From Myxococcales bacterium (GTDB taxonomy: Bacteria > Myxococcota_A > Polyangia > Haliangiales > Haliangiaceae), in assembly GCA_028287135.1 (NCBI GenBank), contig JAQBQE010000041.1:1-51552 (forward strand): a DNA stretch of 51,552 nucleotides, in the 5' to 3' direction. The translations under genes and the position numbers were made by a program. Position 1 is the stretch's first letter, and each line of letters opens with the position of its first letter. The notes beneath the pieces are model-generated. The model did no database searches. It was not told the DNA's origin and saw only the letters and a program-made list of their open reading frames with translations. Positions 34,535-44,085 of the stretch are shown here, piece after piece.

Positions 34535-35385
34535 TGCAGCACCTGGGCGACGACCGCCGAAAGGCCGGTCCGCCATGAACGAGGGACGATGCCGAGCTCG
34601 CGGATGCGGGTAGTATCGAGCACCGAGCTCGCAGGCCGGCGCGCCGGGGTCGGGTACTCGGCGGTCGTGATCGGCTCGATCCGCTCGCACATCACGGTGC
34701 GGTGCTTGCGCGCTTCGTCGACGATCGCGGTCGCGAACCCGTACCAGGTCGTCGGCTCGTCGTTGCAGTAGTGATAGCAGTCGGCGATCGTCGGCTGCGC
34801 CGCGAGCGACAGGAGTGCGGTCGCGAGATCGTCGGCCCACGTGGGACAGCCATGCTGATCCGCGACCACCCGCAGCACCGGCCGGTCCGCCGCGAGCCGC
34901 AGCATCGTGTGCACGAAGCTCGGGCCCTGCGCCTCGAACAGCCACGAGGTCCGGACCACCGCGCCACCTGCCAGGCGGACCGCGAGCTCGCCGGCGGCCT
35001 TGCTCGCGCCATACACGCCGAGCGGGGCCACGGGATCGTCCTCGCGATATGGATGCGTCGATGCGCCGTCGAACACGTAGTCGGTCGAGACCTGGAGCAT
35101 CCGCACCTGACGGTCGGCGCATGCGCGCGCGAGGTGGGCGGCACCGGTGGCGTTGACCGCGAACGCGGCGTCCGGCTCGGTCTCGGCCCTGTCGACGGCG
35201 GTGTACGCGGCGGCGTTGATCAGCACGGTCGGCTGGTGGGCCTCGAGCGCCGCGGCGATCGACGATGGGTCACGGATGTCGAGGTGGTCGACGTCGAGGG
35301 CGGTCACGTGGTGTCCAGCCGCTGCACCGCAGCGCGCGAGAGCCCGGCCGAGCTGGCCACGCCCACCTGTGACCAGGACGTTCAT
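34531..35385 (-). CDS. rmlD: dTDP-4-dehydrorhamnose reductase
   Basis: 284 residues from ATG 35385, overlapping the rmlC stop by four bases. It starts V-L-V-T-G-G-R-G-Q-L-G, has N-A-A-A-Y-T-A-V-D-R-A-E, S-T-D-Y-V-F-D-G and the catalytic Y-G-A-S-K, followed by R-T-S-W-L-F. All are typical of RmlD, which reduces dTDP-4-keto-L-rhamnose with NAD(P)H to give dTDP-L-rhamnose. Length is normal. Translationally coupled with rmlB downstream and rmlC upstream. Confidence 0.97.
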   Translation of the reverse strand: MNVLVTGGRGQLGRALARCGAAAGHHVTALDVDHLDIRDPSSIAAALEAHQPTVLINAAAYTAVDRAETEPDAAFAVNATGAAHLARACADRQVRMLQVSTDYVFDGASTHPYREDDPVAPLGVYGASKAAGELAVRLAGGAVVRTSWLFEAQGPSFVHTMLRLAADRPVLRVVADQHGCPTWADDLATALLSLAAQPTIADCYHYCNDEPTTWYGFATAIVDEARKHRTVMCERIEPITTAEYPTPARRPASSVLDTTRIRELGIVPRSWRTGLSAVVAQVLQ

Positions 35386-35939
35386 GGCGTGTAGACCGGG
35401 AGCTCCGAGTCTCGCAGCGGCTTTGCGGCCTGATCGCGGGGCGACAACAGGGGCACTCCCTCGAGCGGCCATTCGATCCCGATCTCGGGGTCGTTCCACT
35501 GGATCGATCGATCGTCCTGTCCGTCGTAGACCGCCGTGCACTTGTAGGCGAAGTCGGCCTGGTCGGAGAGCACGAGGAACCCGTGCGCGAAGCCCGGTGG
35601 GATCCACATCTGCCGGTGGTTGTCTCCCGACAGTCTCGTGCCGAACCACTGCTTGAACGTCGGCGAGCCGCGACGGATGTCGACCGCCACGTCGAACACC
35701 TCACCGCGGGTGACGTGCACGAGCTTGCCCTGCGGCCTGGTCAGCTGATGGTGCAGCCCGCGCAGCGTGCCCTTGATCGACGACGAGAAGTTGTCCTGGA
35801 CGAACTCGAGGTTCGTGCCGACCCCGTGCGCGAGGTAGCGCTCGCGGCGGTAGGTCTCGATCAACCGACCGCGATCATCGCCGAAGGCCGCGAGCTCGAA
35901 CAGGAGGACGCCCGGGAGGGTGGTCGGGATCGACTTCAC
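35382..35939 (-). CDS. rmlC: dTDP-4-dehydrorhamnose 3,5-epimerase
   Basis: 185 residues from ATG 35939. The cupin-fold pattern of RmlC is complete: [16 protein letters not shown] (catalytic His), V-F-D-V-A-V-D-I-R and I-P-P-G-F-A-H-G-F. It epimerises dTDP-4-keto-6-deoxyglucose at C3 and C5. The gene overlaps rmlA upstream and rmlD downstream by four bases each, so the operon is tightly coupled. Confidence 0.97.
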   Translation of the reverse strand: MKSIPTTLPGVLLFELAAFGDDRGRLIETYRRERYLAHGVGTNLEFVQDNFSSSIKGTLRGLHHQLTRPQGKLVHVTRGEVFDVAVDIRRGSPTFKQWFGTRLSGDNHRQMWIPPGFAHGFLVLSDQADFAYKCTAVYDGQDDRSIQWNDPEIGIEWPLEGVPLLSPRDQAAKPLRDSELPVYTP

Positions 35940-36826
35940 GCGCCCCTGTGCTCGGCGAGGGCGACCAGATCCAGAAGATAGCGCGCGTACGGGCTGCCCT
36001 TGAGCGGCGCCGCGAGCGCGGTCAGCGCGTCACCGTCGATGTAGCCGAGGCGGTAGGCGATCTCTTCGACGCAGCTGATCTTGAGTCCCTGCCGCTTCTC
36101 CACGACCGCGACGAAGTTCGCAGCTTCGAGCAGCGAGTCGTGGGTCCCCGTGTCGAGCCACGCGTTGCCGCGCGACAGCACGTGCGCATGGAGCGCGCCC
36201 TCGCGGAGGTAGGCCCGGTTGACGTCCGTGATCTCGAGCTCGCCGCGCGGGCTCGGCTTCAAGCTCCGCGCGATCTCGACGACGCGGTTGTCGTAGATGT
36301 AGAGCCCGGTGATCGCGAAGTGCGACTTCGGCTGCCTGGGCTTCTCCTCGATGCTGACCACCTGGCCCGCGCTGTCGAACTCCGCGACGCCATAGCGCTC
36401 TGGGTCACTGACGGGATACGCGAACACGGTGGCGCCGCGATTGTCCGCCACCCGACGCGCGAGCTGCACGCCGAGCTCCTGGCCGTAGAAGATGTTGTCG
36501 CCGAGGATCAACGTGACAGGGTCGCGGCCGACGAACGTCTCGCCGACGAGGAACGCCTGCGCGATGCCCTCGGGACGTGGCTGCTCGGCGTACTCGATCG
36601 AGATCCCCCACTGCGATCCGTCGCGCAGCAGCTCGCGAAACCGGGGCAGGTCGTGCGGCGTCGAGATGACGAGGATCTCGCGGATCCCTCCGAGCATCAG
36701 CGTGCCCAGCGGGTAGTGGATCATCGGCTTGTCGTAGACCGGCAGCAGCTGCTTCGACACCACCGAGGTCACCGGGTGGAGCCGGGTCCCGGTTCCGCCG
36801 GCGAGGATGATTCCCTTGCTGGTCAC
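35936..36826 (-). CDS. rmlA: Glucose-1-phosphate thymidylyltransferase
   Basis: 296 residues from GTG 36826, with AAGGGGG shortly upstream. The nucleotide-binding G-G-T-G-T-R-L and the [10 protein letters not shown] motif are present, along with L-G-D-N-I-F-Y-G and the C-terminal [10 protein letters not shown]. This is the canonical RmlA (RffH) family, which joins dTTP and glucose-1-P to dTDP-glucose. The start overlaps the stop of the CDP-alcohol transferase gene (GTGA), tying lipid-head-group and sugar genes in one transcript. Confidence 0.96.
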   Translation of the reverse strand: MTSKGIILAGGTGTRLHPVTSVVSKQLLPVYDKPMIHYPLGTLMLGGIREILVISTPHDLPRFRELLRDGSQWGISIEYAEQPRPEGIAQAFLVGETFVGRDPVTLILGDNIFYGQELGVQLARRVADNRGATVFAYPVSDPERYGVAEFDSAGQVVSIEEKPRQPKSHFAITGLYIYDNRVVEIARSLKPSPRGELEITDVNRAYLREGALHAHVLSRGNAWLDTGTHDSLLEAANFVAVVEKRQGLKISCVEEIAYRLGYIDGDALTALAAPLKGSPYARYLLDLVALAEHRGA

Positions 36827-37596
36827 GCGACCCCCTTCGCCTTCATCTCGGCCACCGAGGTCCGGAACGCGCGCCGCTCGTCGGCGGTCATCGCCATCCA
36901 GCTCGACATCGAGTAACCGGCCATCCAGAAGAACAGGACGTCGAAGAAGAACTCCGGCCGCACGAACACCATCGCGATCGTCACGGCGAAGCAGATCAAG
37001 ATCACGATCTTGACGTGCAGGAAGAACGCGCGCTTCGAGTGATGGTTCGCGAACGGCAGGTACGTCAGCGTCGCGATGCCCATCGCCGGGATCAGCACGA
37101 CGCCGAGCCACAGACCACCGGGCACGTACGGCGCGAGCGCGGCGTTGCAGTACCCGATGGCGATGAATCCGAGGACCGAGCGAGGAAGCCCCGCCCACAC
37201 GCCCTTGTAGTGGACGGGCTGCACGATGTTGCGCGCGTGCCGCACGGAGACCGCGATCACGATCGACGACGCGAGCGCCATCGCCAGGATGCGGCCCCAC
37301 GGTTCCGGAAGCAGCCCGGCATCGCGGTAGACGGTGTAGACGATCGCGGCGGGCGCGATCACGTGCGAGGTGTGATCGGCGATCGTGTCGAACTCGGCAC
37401 CGAACTCGTTCGCGCTGTTCAGCTTCCGCGCAACCCAGCCGTCGAGCATGTCGCCGAACAGGTAGCCGAGCATGACCGAGACGCCGGCCTCGTAGGGTCG
37501 ACCGTCAACGCACAGGCAGATTCCGACGACTCCACCGAGCAGGTTGATGGTCGTGAAGATGTCCTTGATCCCGAACATCGCCGCGCGACCGCCCAT
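36823..37596 (-). CDS. PssA-like CDP-alcohol phosphatidyltransferase
   Basis: 257 residues from ATG 37596; ATG 37578 is an alternative. The CDP-alcohol phosphotransferase signature is perfect: D49-x2-D52-G-x2-A-R57-x8-G66-x3-D70-x3-D74, followed by H-V-I-A-P-A-A. About six membrane helices are present. The N-terminal N-L-L-G-G-V-V-G-I and the P-A-A segment resemble phosphatidylserine synthase (PssA), which joins serine to CDP-diacylglycerol. The acceptor here may be another alcohol. It is placed between an RpiB-like isomerase and the rml genes, which suggests a dedicated role in a surface lipid or glycan. Confidence 0.85.
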   Translation of the reverse strand: MGGRAAMFGIKDIFTTINLLGGVVGICLCVDGRPYEAGVSVMLGYLFGDMLDGWVARKLNSANEFGAEFDTIADHTSHVIAPAAIVYTVYRDAGLLPEPWGRILAMALASSIVIAVSVRHARNIVQPVHYKGVWAGLPRSVLGFIAIGYCNAALAPYVPGGLWLGVVLIPAMGIATLTYLPFANHHSKRAFFLHVKIVILICFAVTIAMVFVRPEFFFDVLFFWMAGYSMSSWMAMTADERRAFRTSVAEMKAKGVA

Positions 37597-37602
37597 CGCG
37601 GT

Positions 37603-38124
37603 TCACGCCGTGCGGCGGAGCGAACGGGACTTCGAGACCGGCTCGGCCGGGCGCTCGAAGTGGGTGATGTACTCGAGCTCCTCGAGCTTGCGGCCCGTGT
37701 ACTCGGTCGTCGCAAAGACCTCGATGATCGCGCGATTGAGCTCGAAGCCCGCGTTCGCAGCGAGGCAGAGCACGTTCGCGTTGTTGATCCGGCGAGACAG
37801 CTCGGCATCGTCGACCGTGGTGCACCGGGCGGCATACACGCCGGAGAACTTGTTGGCCGCGATCGACATGCCCATTCCGGTGCCGCAGACCAGGACGCCG
37901 AACGAGTCCTCGTCGTTCTGCATGGCGCGGCAGGAGAGCTCGGCCGAGGTCAGGTAGTGGAGCCGCGTGTGGTCCACGGTATCGATGACCTGGCCGTAGA
38001 CGCCGAGCAGCTCGCGATACACGGCGAGCTCGGGCGCGAGGTACCGGTCGTATCCAAAGCAGATACGCTTGCCAGCATGCGAACCAAGGCGACGGATCAC
38101 GGGATGCGGTTCTAGCAAGGTCAC
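37603..38124 (-). CDS. Divergent RpiB/LacAB-family sugar-phosphate isomerase-like protein
   Basis: 173 residues from GTG 38124; GTG 38100 is an alternative and neither has a clear ribosome site. The core V-L-V-C-G-T-G-M-G-M-S-I-A-A-N-K is that of RpiB, with the base Cys80. N-N-A-N-V-L-C-L is near the family's N-D-A-N-V-L. However, the substrate-binding S-D-H-A-G of RpiB is G-Y-D-R-Y here, and the family C-H-D is C-T-T. Thus a different sugar-phosphate or a different reaction is likely. It is separated by six bases from the CDP-alcohol transferase gene and 34 from the aminotransferase. Confidence 0.82.
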   Translation of the reverse strand: MTLLEPHPVIRRLGSHAGKRICFGYDRYLAPELAVYRELLGVYGQVIDTVDHTRLHYLTSAELSCRAMQNDEDSFGVLVCGTGMGMSIAANKFSGVYAARCTTVDDAELSRRINNANVLCLAANAGFELNRAIIEVFATTEYTGRKLEELEYITHFERPAEPVSKSRSLRRTA

Positions 38125-38158
38125 TCGGTTCTACGCAAGATCGTTGCCATTCTGTGAC

Positions 38159-39307
38159 TCACGTGGGACGCGACTGGGTGCGGTCACCTGTCAGGTCCCC
38201 GACACTGCGTGCATCCTTCAACACCCGCGACAGGGCGGTCTGGACGCCCTGGATGTCCTCGTCACTCAGGTAGCCAATCGTACTCAGCTGAAAGTGCGTG
38301 GAGTCTCCGGGGACGCCGTAGAGGCAGAAGTATCCCAGCTCCTCCATCCGCGCCGAGAACGTCTTGTAAGGCATCCCGACAGGGAGTCGAAAGTTGACGG
38401 CGATGTTGGAGCGGAAGCTCGCGTCGAGCATCGGGTGGATGTCGAGCGCCTTCAGGTGGTCGATCAGCATCCGCATCTGGCGCTGGATGCGTTCCATGTG
38501 CGCCTCGATGCCCTGCCAGCCGAGATACGTGCAGGCCGCGCGCAGCGCTGCATGGAGAGCGACCGGCTGCGCGAACCGCGGCTGCTTCTCGGTGCTCTGC
38601 TTCCTGTACTCGGCGATCACGTCGAAGTAGTAGCCGCGGCGTGGACCAACTGCTTCGAGGGCAGCGACCGAGGCCTTGCGGGTGAACACGATGCCGAGGC
38701 CCGGCGCGGCCATGATCGCCTTCGCCGACGAGGCGGTGACGAGGTCTGCCTGCGAGCCCTCGATGTCGATCTGGTAGGCGAACGCGCTCGAGATCGCATC
38801 CGCAGCGACGTGGAGCCCGCGCTCCTTGCACGCGCGGGAGATCGCTTCGAACGGATTGACGAGGCCGGTGCGCGTCTCGTGGCTGACGAAGAACACCCAC
38901 TTGATCGACGGGTCGCGCTCGAGCGCGGCCACGATCGCGTTCGGATCGAGCGGACGATCCGTCGGGCCCTCGAACACCGTGTGCTCGATGTGGTTCTGGC
39001 GAGCTTGGTCGACGACCCGTGCGCCGAAGAATCCGTTGTTCGCGATCAGGCCCTTGCCGAGCGGCTCGAGCGCGAACAGGCAGGCCTCGTTGGCACCGGT
39101 GCCGGTCGTCGTCAGGATCGTCGCGAAGTACGCGTCCGCCGCCTTGATGCCGACGAGCTGCTTGAGGTCGCGTTCGGTCTCCGCGAACATCGTCGAGAAC
39201 GCATCCTGCCGGTGGTAGTTACACGGCGGCTGCGAGAGGTACTCGGCCACGAGCGGGGGCGTCCGCACCGGACCGGGAGTGAGCAAGATGGGTTCGGTTC
39301 GTTGCAT
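38159..39307 (-). CDS. PhnW-like class V aminotransferase
   Basis: 382 residues from ATG 39307, with G-A-G-G five bases upstream; an ATG at 39337 gives ten more residues. The PLP-binding Lys196 (S-S-A-K-A), Asp170 (A-D-A-I-S-S) and S-H-E-T-R-T-G resemble 2-aminoethylphosphonate-pyruvate transaminase (PhnW), as do L-L-T-P-G-P-V near the start and A-P-G-L-G-I-V-F. The broader family also includes serine-pyruvate and alanine-glyoxylate aminotransferases, so the substrate is not certain. PhnW forms or degrades aminoethylphosphonate. No phosphonate-forming PEP mutase is visible here. The gene heads a directon with the RpiB-like, CDP-alcohol and rml genes. Confidence 0.85.
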   Translation of the reverse strand: MQRTEPILLTPGPVRTPPLVAEYLSQPPCNYHRQDAFSTMFAETERDLKQLVGIKAADAYFATILTTTGTGANEACLFALEPLGKGLIANNGFFGARVVDQARQNHIEHTVFEGPTDRPLDPNAIVAALERDPSIKWVFFVSHETRTGLVNPFEAISRACKERGLHVAADAISSAFAYQIDIEGSQADLVTASSAKAIMAAPGLGIVFTRKASVAALEAVGPRRGYYFDVIAEYRKQSTEKQPRFAQPVALHAALRAACTYLGWQGIEAHMERIQRQMRMLIDHLKALDIHPMLDASFRSNIAVNFRLPVGMPYKTFSARMEELGYFCLYGVPGDSTHFQLSTIGYLSDEDIQGVQTALSRVLKDARSVGDLTGDRTQSRPT

Positions 39308-39399
39308 CTCGGCCTCGGGCCACTCGCCGTTTACCATACCTGCCACGTGGGAACCGCTGACTTCCATCCTGGGTGTGGACGAACGGCGGTTTCCTTCGG

Positions 39400-41877
39400 T
39401 TACACACTGTTTCGAAAGCCGTCCCCTGCACCGCGGCCCCGGCGCCACAGCTCCAGCGCCGCGGGCGTGATGATCAGCGCCATCGTCACGCAGGCAATCT
39501 CGCCGATCAGCGCAGCGAGCCCGAACGCGCGGATGCCACCGTTGGCGGAGAGCAGGAGCGCCCCGTAGCCGACGGAGGTGGTGAACGAGCACATCAGGAC
39601 GGCGCCACCCGTGGTCCGGAGCACGTGGCCGATGCCGTGGTCGCCTTCCTGTCGATCGCGTGAGGCGACGTTGACGGCGTAATCGATCCCGATGCCGATC
39701 GTGATCGGCAGGGCGATCAGGTCGAGGAAGTGGACGCGCAGGCCGACGACGGCGCACGCAGCGATCATCACGATCACGCCGACGAAGCCCGCTGCGATCG
39801 TGATGATGCTGTGCCGGCTCCGGCCGACGAACAGGATCACCGCGAGGATCGAACCGAGGAGCGCGAACGCGATCATCTTCGGCGCGTCGTGCTCCATGAC
39901 CTGGACGACGTCGGCGACCACGAGGGACTCGCTCGCCAGCAGCGTTCCGGCGGGCAGCGTGAGCTCGCGGGCGCGGGTCGCGAACTCGAGCCGGTCGTTG
40001 ACGTCGAACGAGTTGAACCGCGAATCACCGCGCACGATCACGAGGCGGCCGCGCTGGCCACCGAGCTCGATGAAGGGCCACGACAGCTCGATCGGAATCT
40101 CGTCGTCGGCGATCGCGCGTAGATCATCGGGCGGGCGGACCTTGGCGAGCCGCGTGCGGTCCTCGGGCGATAGCGATGCCTGGAGATTGGGGTCGTCGAT
40201 CAGCCGCCGGATGTCAGCGAGCACGGCCAGCTTCTCGGGCTGGCGTGCCGGCAGCAGGTCCTCGATGCTGAACATGTCCTTGATCCAGCGACGCTCGGCG
40301 GGGAGCGCAGCGCTGTCGGCACGGAGGCGCGCGACGAGGGGCGCGACCTGAGCGCGATCGTCGACCGCGAGCACGAGCTGATAGGCCTGGCCTGCGAGAT
40401 CCGAGCGGGTCCCGAGCGCATCCCGGATCTTGGCGTTGAGCGCGTGCGCGCGGCTGATCTCGGGCGTGCTCGACTGGAGATCGCGCCAGTCGTGCGTGAA
40501 CGGATCGCGCGCGATGTAGACCGTGGTGATCACCACCGCGACCACGGTCAGGATGGCGCCGAACACGAGCGCGCCGCGTGCCCGGCGCGCCGGCATGACC
40601 CGGGCGAGCCAGTCGCCGAGCGCCGGCGGCGACTTCGGGCGCAGCCGACCGCGACGCGCGAGCAGCGAGAGCAGGGCGGGGAGCGTCGTGAACGTCGTCA
40701 ACCAGGTGACGACCATGCCGATGCCGGCGATCGCGCCGAACTCGCGAAAGCCACGGAAGTCGGTGCTCAGCAGCGAGGCATAGGCGACCGCGGCGGTCGC
40801 GGCCGCGCCGAGCGTGCCGGGCAGCGAGCCCACGATCGAGGTCCCGAGGGCGGACTCGTGATCCTGGCTGGCGCGGAGGTCCTCGAGGTAGCGCGCGACG
40901 AAGATCAGCGAGGCGTTGATGCCATTGCCGACCACGATCGCGAACAGGAACGCGGTCATCACGTTGAGGTGACCGATCGTGGCCCACGCGATCGCAAACG
41001 TCGCGGCCACGCCCACGGCCAGCGCGAGCAGCATCGCGATCACCACGCGGCCGGACCGGTAGTAGACGACGAGCGCGAGCCCACAGAGCAGCACGGTCAG
41101 GCCGAGCGAGAGCGCCATCCCTTCGAGCACCGAGTCGTGCTCGTGCATCCCCATGATCACGTTGCCGGTGAGGTCGAACGACACGTCCTTGATCTCGAGC
41201 CGGGTGGCGTCGATCGCCATCTTGACCGCAGCGACCAGCGCGTGTGCCTTGCCGGTGTCGGAGGCCGAGAACGTGGTCTGGATCGCGAACACCCGGAGCT
41301 TGCCATCCGGCGACGCGCGGACCGGCGGATGCAATGCGCGCTGCTCGAGGTCTCCGAGCTTCTTCTCGAGGTCGGCGAGCTTGTCGCGATCCGGATCGAC
41401 CTTGTCGGCGTCGTCGTCGAGTGTGATGAACAGCGGATTCGCCGCGAGCTTGGCGTTCTCGATCCGGGCGGTGATCGCGGATCGCGCGTCGACGAGGTCC
41501 TGGTAGTCCGCGAACAGGAACCGGTTGCGCCAGGCGTACGCCTCGCGGGGGCCGTCATCGCGCGAGAACTGCGCGATCAGCGTCGGGTCGATCGCCTTGA
41601 TGCGGAGCGCGAGCGCATCACTCGCGGCCGCGGTTTTCTCCGCGGCGCTCGACTCGATCACGATCTGGACGGTGCCGAACGGGCGGGCGCGCTTCTGGAT
41701 CGCCTTGAGGTCACGGACCGACTGCTTCTCGCCGGGCAGCAGGCTCGTAAGATCCGACTTCAGGCGCAGCCGACTCGCGAGTGTGCCGCCGAGCACCGCG
41801 ACCACGGCCGAGATCAGCAGCACGAGCACGGCGTGCTCGTGGATCCACGTCGCGTAGCGCTTCCCGGCCGAAGACAC
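39400..41877 (-). CDS. RND/MMPL-family transporter
   Basis: 825 residues with about 12 membrane helices in two halves: helix 1 near residue 20, then a large periplasmic loop, then five helices, and the same again. The G-N-G-I-N-A-S-L-I-F and G-I-G-I-D-Y-A-V-N segments in the two halves are the conserved helix-4 motifs of RND and MMPL proteins. Members of this family, such as HpnN and MmpL, move hydrophobic lipids (hopanoids, glycolipids) to the outer membrane. The position upstream of the PhnW-like and lipid-head-group genes suggests export of a lipid made here. The gap to the next gene is 92 bases. Confidence 0.9.
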   Translation of the reverse strand: MSSAGKRYATWIHEHAVLVLLISAVVAVLGGTLASRLRLKSDLTSLLPGEKQSVRDLKAIQKRARPFGTVQIVIESSAAEKTAAASDALALRIKAIDPTLIAQFSRDDGPREAYAWRNRFLFADYQDLVDARSAITARIENAKLAANPLFITLDDDADKVDPDRDKLADLEKKLGDLEQRALHPPVRASPDGKLRVFAIQTTFSASDTGKAHALVAAVKMAIDATRLEIKDVSFDLTGNVIMGMHEHDSVLEGMALSLGLTVLLCGLALVVYYRSGRVVIAMLLALAVGVAATFAIAWATIGHLNVMTAFLFAIVVGNGINASLIFVARYLEDLRASQDHESALGTSIVGSLPGTLGAAATAAVAYASLLSTDFRGFREFGAIAGIGMVVTWLTTFTTLPALLSLLARRGRLRPKSPPALGDWLARVMPARRARGALVFGAILTVVAVVITTVYIARDPFTHDWRDLQSSTPEISRAHALNAKIRDALGTRSDLAGQAYQLVLAVDDRAQVAPLVARLRADSAALPAERRWIKDMFSIEDLLPARQPEKLAVLADIRRLIDDPNLQASLSPEDRTRLAKVRPPDDLRAIADDEIPIELSWPFIELGGQRGRLVIVRGDSRFNSFDVNDRLEFATRARELTLPAGTLLASESLVVADVVQVMEHDAPKMIAFALLGSILAVILFVGRSRHSIITIAAGFVGVIVMIAACAVVGLRVHFLDLIALPITIGIGIDYAVNVASRDRQEGDHGIGHVLRTTGGAVLMCSFTTSVGYGALLLSANGGIRAFGLAALIGEIACVTMALIITPAALELWRRGRGAGDGFRNSV

Positions 41878-41962
41878 GAGGCGGGCTTATACCCCACCGT
41901 CGATCGACCCGCCCCCATGACCGCGCTTTACTCGTCCCGGCGCGCGTGCTACCCGTTCAGCC

Positions 41963-42640
41963 ATGCGCCGGTCTGCCGGGTTGCGAGAGCCGATCAAGGT
42001 CGCGATGTTCGATCTCGACGGCACGTTGATCGACACGATGAATGGGTTCGCGGACGTCGCGGCCGCGGTGATGGCCGAGCTGCACGGCATCGACGCTGTG
42101 GCTGCCCGCCGGTGCTACCTCGAGACCTCCGGCATTCCGTTCCGCCAGCAGCTCGATCTGATCGTGCCAGATCATGCCGCCAATGATCGCGCGTCGGAGA
42201 TCTTCGAGGAGCGGAAGCGCGCTCACGCCGATGCGGCCAACCTCGACGAGGCGACCGAGATCGCGCTCGAGCAGCTTCGCCGGTCCGGTCTGAAGATCGT
42301 GGTGTCCTCGAACTCCGCGCAGCACTTCGTGGATGACTTCGCGGCGCGCCAGCGGTTCCCGTTCGATCTCGTCCTCGGCTTCGATGCCGCGACGAGCTTC
42401 GCCAAGGGCCAGCCCCACGTCGACCGCACGGTTCGCGAGCTCGGCGTCACGACCAGCGAGATCGTGTTCTGTGGAGACTCGATCAAGGATGGCGAGCTCG
42501 CACATGCGTGCGGTCTCGCGTTCGTCGCGCGGCTCGGCACGTTCGCGCTCGAGGACTTCCGGCGCTGGACGCCATCGGTGATCGCGGTCACCGACATCCC
42601 TGCGCTCGCCGAGCTGCTCGCCACGCGAGCGGCGGCCTAG
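41963..42640 (+). CDS. HAD-superfamily phosphatase
   Basis: 225 residues from ATG 41963. Motif I is M-F-D-L-D-G-T-L-I-D (Asp17, Asp19), motif II is the S-S-N-S in V-V-S-S-N-S-A, Lys of motif III is in F-A-K-G-Q-P, and motif IV is F-C-G-D-S-I-K-D. An alpha-helical cap (C1 type) sits between motifs I and II. This looks like phosphoglycolate-phosphatase-type enzymes that remove phosphate from small molecules. Its stop is immediately followed by the ATG of the nucleotidyltransferase, so the two are coupled. The substrate may be the same head-group phosphate. Confidence 0.9.
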   Translation: MRRSAGLREPIKVAMFDLDGTLIDTMNGFADVAAAVMAELHGIDAVAARRCYLETSGIPFRQQLDLIVPDHAANDRASEIFEERKRAHADAANLDEATEIALEQLRRSGLKIVVSSNSAQHFVDDFAARQRFPFDLVLGFDAATSFAKGQPHVDRTVRELGVTTSEIVFCGDSIKDGELAHACGLAFVARLGTFALEDFRRWTPSVIAVTDIPALAELLATRAAA

Positions 42641-43387
42641 ATGCCGATCCAGGCGATCATCATGGCGGCCGGGCTCGGCAGCCGGCTCAAGGATCTCACC
42701 GAGGCCACGCCGAAGGCGCTGATCGAGGTCGGTGGTCGCCCGCTCATCGACTACGCCCTCGCGTTCGCGCGCGCGTGCGGTGCGGATCACCGGATCGTCG
42801 TCGGTGGCTTCTGCCACGCGGATGTCGCCGCGCGCGTTGCGCTCACGGCGTCCGATGCCGCGATCGTCGAGAACACGGAGTTCCGCAAGGGCAACCTGGT
42901 CTCGATGCAGACCGGTCGCACGGCACTGCGCCCCGGTGGCTTCCTGCTGATGAACACCGACCACGTCTACCGCCCGACGATCGCGACGGTGGTCGCCGAG
43001 GCATGCCGCACCGCCGAGGACTCGGCCACGGTCACCGCGTTCTGCGACTTCGATCGGCCGCTCGGCGCCGACGACATGAAGGTCACGCTCGACAGCTCGC
43101 GGCGGGTCGCCGAGATGGCGAAGACCTTGCCGACCTGGGACTGCGGCTACGTCGGCATGACGTATGTGCCGGCGGCGCGCCTCGAGGAGTACTTCGCGGC
43201 GGCGGCACACGTGCTCACCGAGAAGGGTGACGCGAGCCACGTCGAATCGATCCTGGTTGCGCTCGCTCAGCGCGGGCTCGCGCCACGGATCGCGGATATC
43301 AGCGGTCACGGCTGGCTCGAGATCGACGAGCCGCACGAGCGCGCGCACGCGAACGGCGTGCTCGAGCGCGAGCGCTGGTGGGATTAG
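42641..43387 (+). CDS. Nucleotidyltransferase for a sugar- or alcohol-phosphate (cytidylyltransferase-like)
   Basis: 248 residues from ATG 42641, with no gap after the HAD gene. The fold-defining A-A-G-L-G-S-R-L (9-16) and P-K-A-L (24-27) are intact. The metal/nucleotide region has N-T-D-H-V-Y, and later a M-K-V-T-L-D-S-S-R segment as in CTP:inositol-1-phosphate and phosphocholine cytidylyltransferases. In contrast to RmlA the residues for dTTP are not conserved. I infer transfer of CMP to a small phosphate such as inositol-1-P, phosphocholine or a phosphonate. The DIPP-synthase-like gene (44086) would use the product. Confidence 0.85.
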   Translation: MPIQAIIMAAGLGSRLKDLTEATPKALIEVGGRPLIDYALAFARACGADHRIVVGGFCHADVAARVALTASDAAIVENTEFRKGNLVSMQTGRTALRPGGFLLMNTDHVYRPTIATVVAEACRTAEDSATVTAFCDFDRPLGADDMKVTLDSSRRVAEMAKTLPTWDCGYVGMTYVPAARLEEYFAAAAHVLTEKGDASHVESILVALAQRGLAPRIADISGHGWLEIDEPHERAHANGVLERERWWD

Positions 43388-43438
43388 CGCCAGCGCATCC
43401 GGATATCTACATGCCCTGAATGCGTTAGGAACGTCCTG

Positions 43439-44068
43439 ATGCTCGATCTCCTTCGTCGAATGCGAGGGATCCGTTCCAGAACGGATCTCCTGAATCACCT
43501 CGCAAGGAGCCGTAGCTGCCGTCGCTACCTCGAGATCGGAGTACGCGATCGTCGACACAACTTCGATAAGATCCAGATCGAGATCAAGCACGGAGTCGAT
43601 CCGAATCCGCGGCGGCCGGTCACGCACCCGGTGACCTCCGACGAGTTCTTCCGACAGCGGCCCGCCTCAGCCCCGGGCTATGACCTCGTGTTCATCGACG
43701 GCTTGCATCTCGCAGCTCAAGTCGAGAAGGATGTCGAGAACAGCCTCGCAGCACTCGCGCCTGGTGGCGCTATCGTGTTGCACGACTGCAATCCGCTCAC
43801 GGCAGATGCCCAGACCGACGACTACGACGGGAAGAAGCACTGGAACGGCACCGTGTGGAAAGCATGGGCGAAGCTTCGCGCGACTCGGACCGACCTCCAG
43901 ATGTGCGTGGTGGACATCGATGAAGGCTGCGGGGTCATCGAGCGCGGTACCCAGGCCGTCTACCCGCTCCCATCGACGACGTTCGAGGACCTGACGTACG
44001 ACCTCCTGGCCTCGAGCCGCCGCGAGTTGCTCAACTTGATCTCGGTAGACGCCTTTCTGAAGGCGTGA
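43439..44068 (+). CDS. Class I SAM-dependent methyltransferase-like protein
   Basis: 209 residues from ATG 43439, with AGGA eight bases upstream. The start of the fold has Y-L-E-I-G-V-R, then G-V-D-P-N-P, and later D-L-V-F-I-D-G-L-H and I-V-L-H-D-C-N-P, the pattern of the Methyltransf_24 type found in glycan loci. This would methylate a sugar or a lipid head. Codon use is somewhat less GC-biased than neighbours (for example ATA-free but many GAT and AAT codons), so transfer from another source is possible. The gene converges on the DIPP-synthase-like gene. Confidence 0.85.
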   Translation: MLDLLRRMRGIRSRTDLLNHLARSRSCRRYLEIGVRDRRHNFDKIQIEIKHGVDPNPRRPVTHPVTSDEFFRQRPASAPGYDLVFIDGLHLAAQVEKDVENSLAALAPGGAIVLHDCNPLTADAQTDDYDGKKHWNGTVWKAWAKLRATRTDLQMCVVDIDEGCGVIERGTQAVYPLPSTTFEDLTYDLLASSRRELLNLISVDAFLKA

Positions 44069-44085
44069 ACCAAGCATCGACAGCT

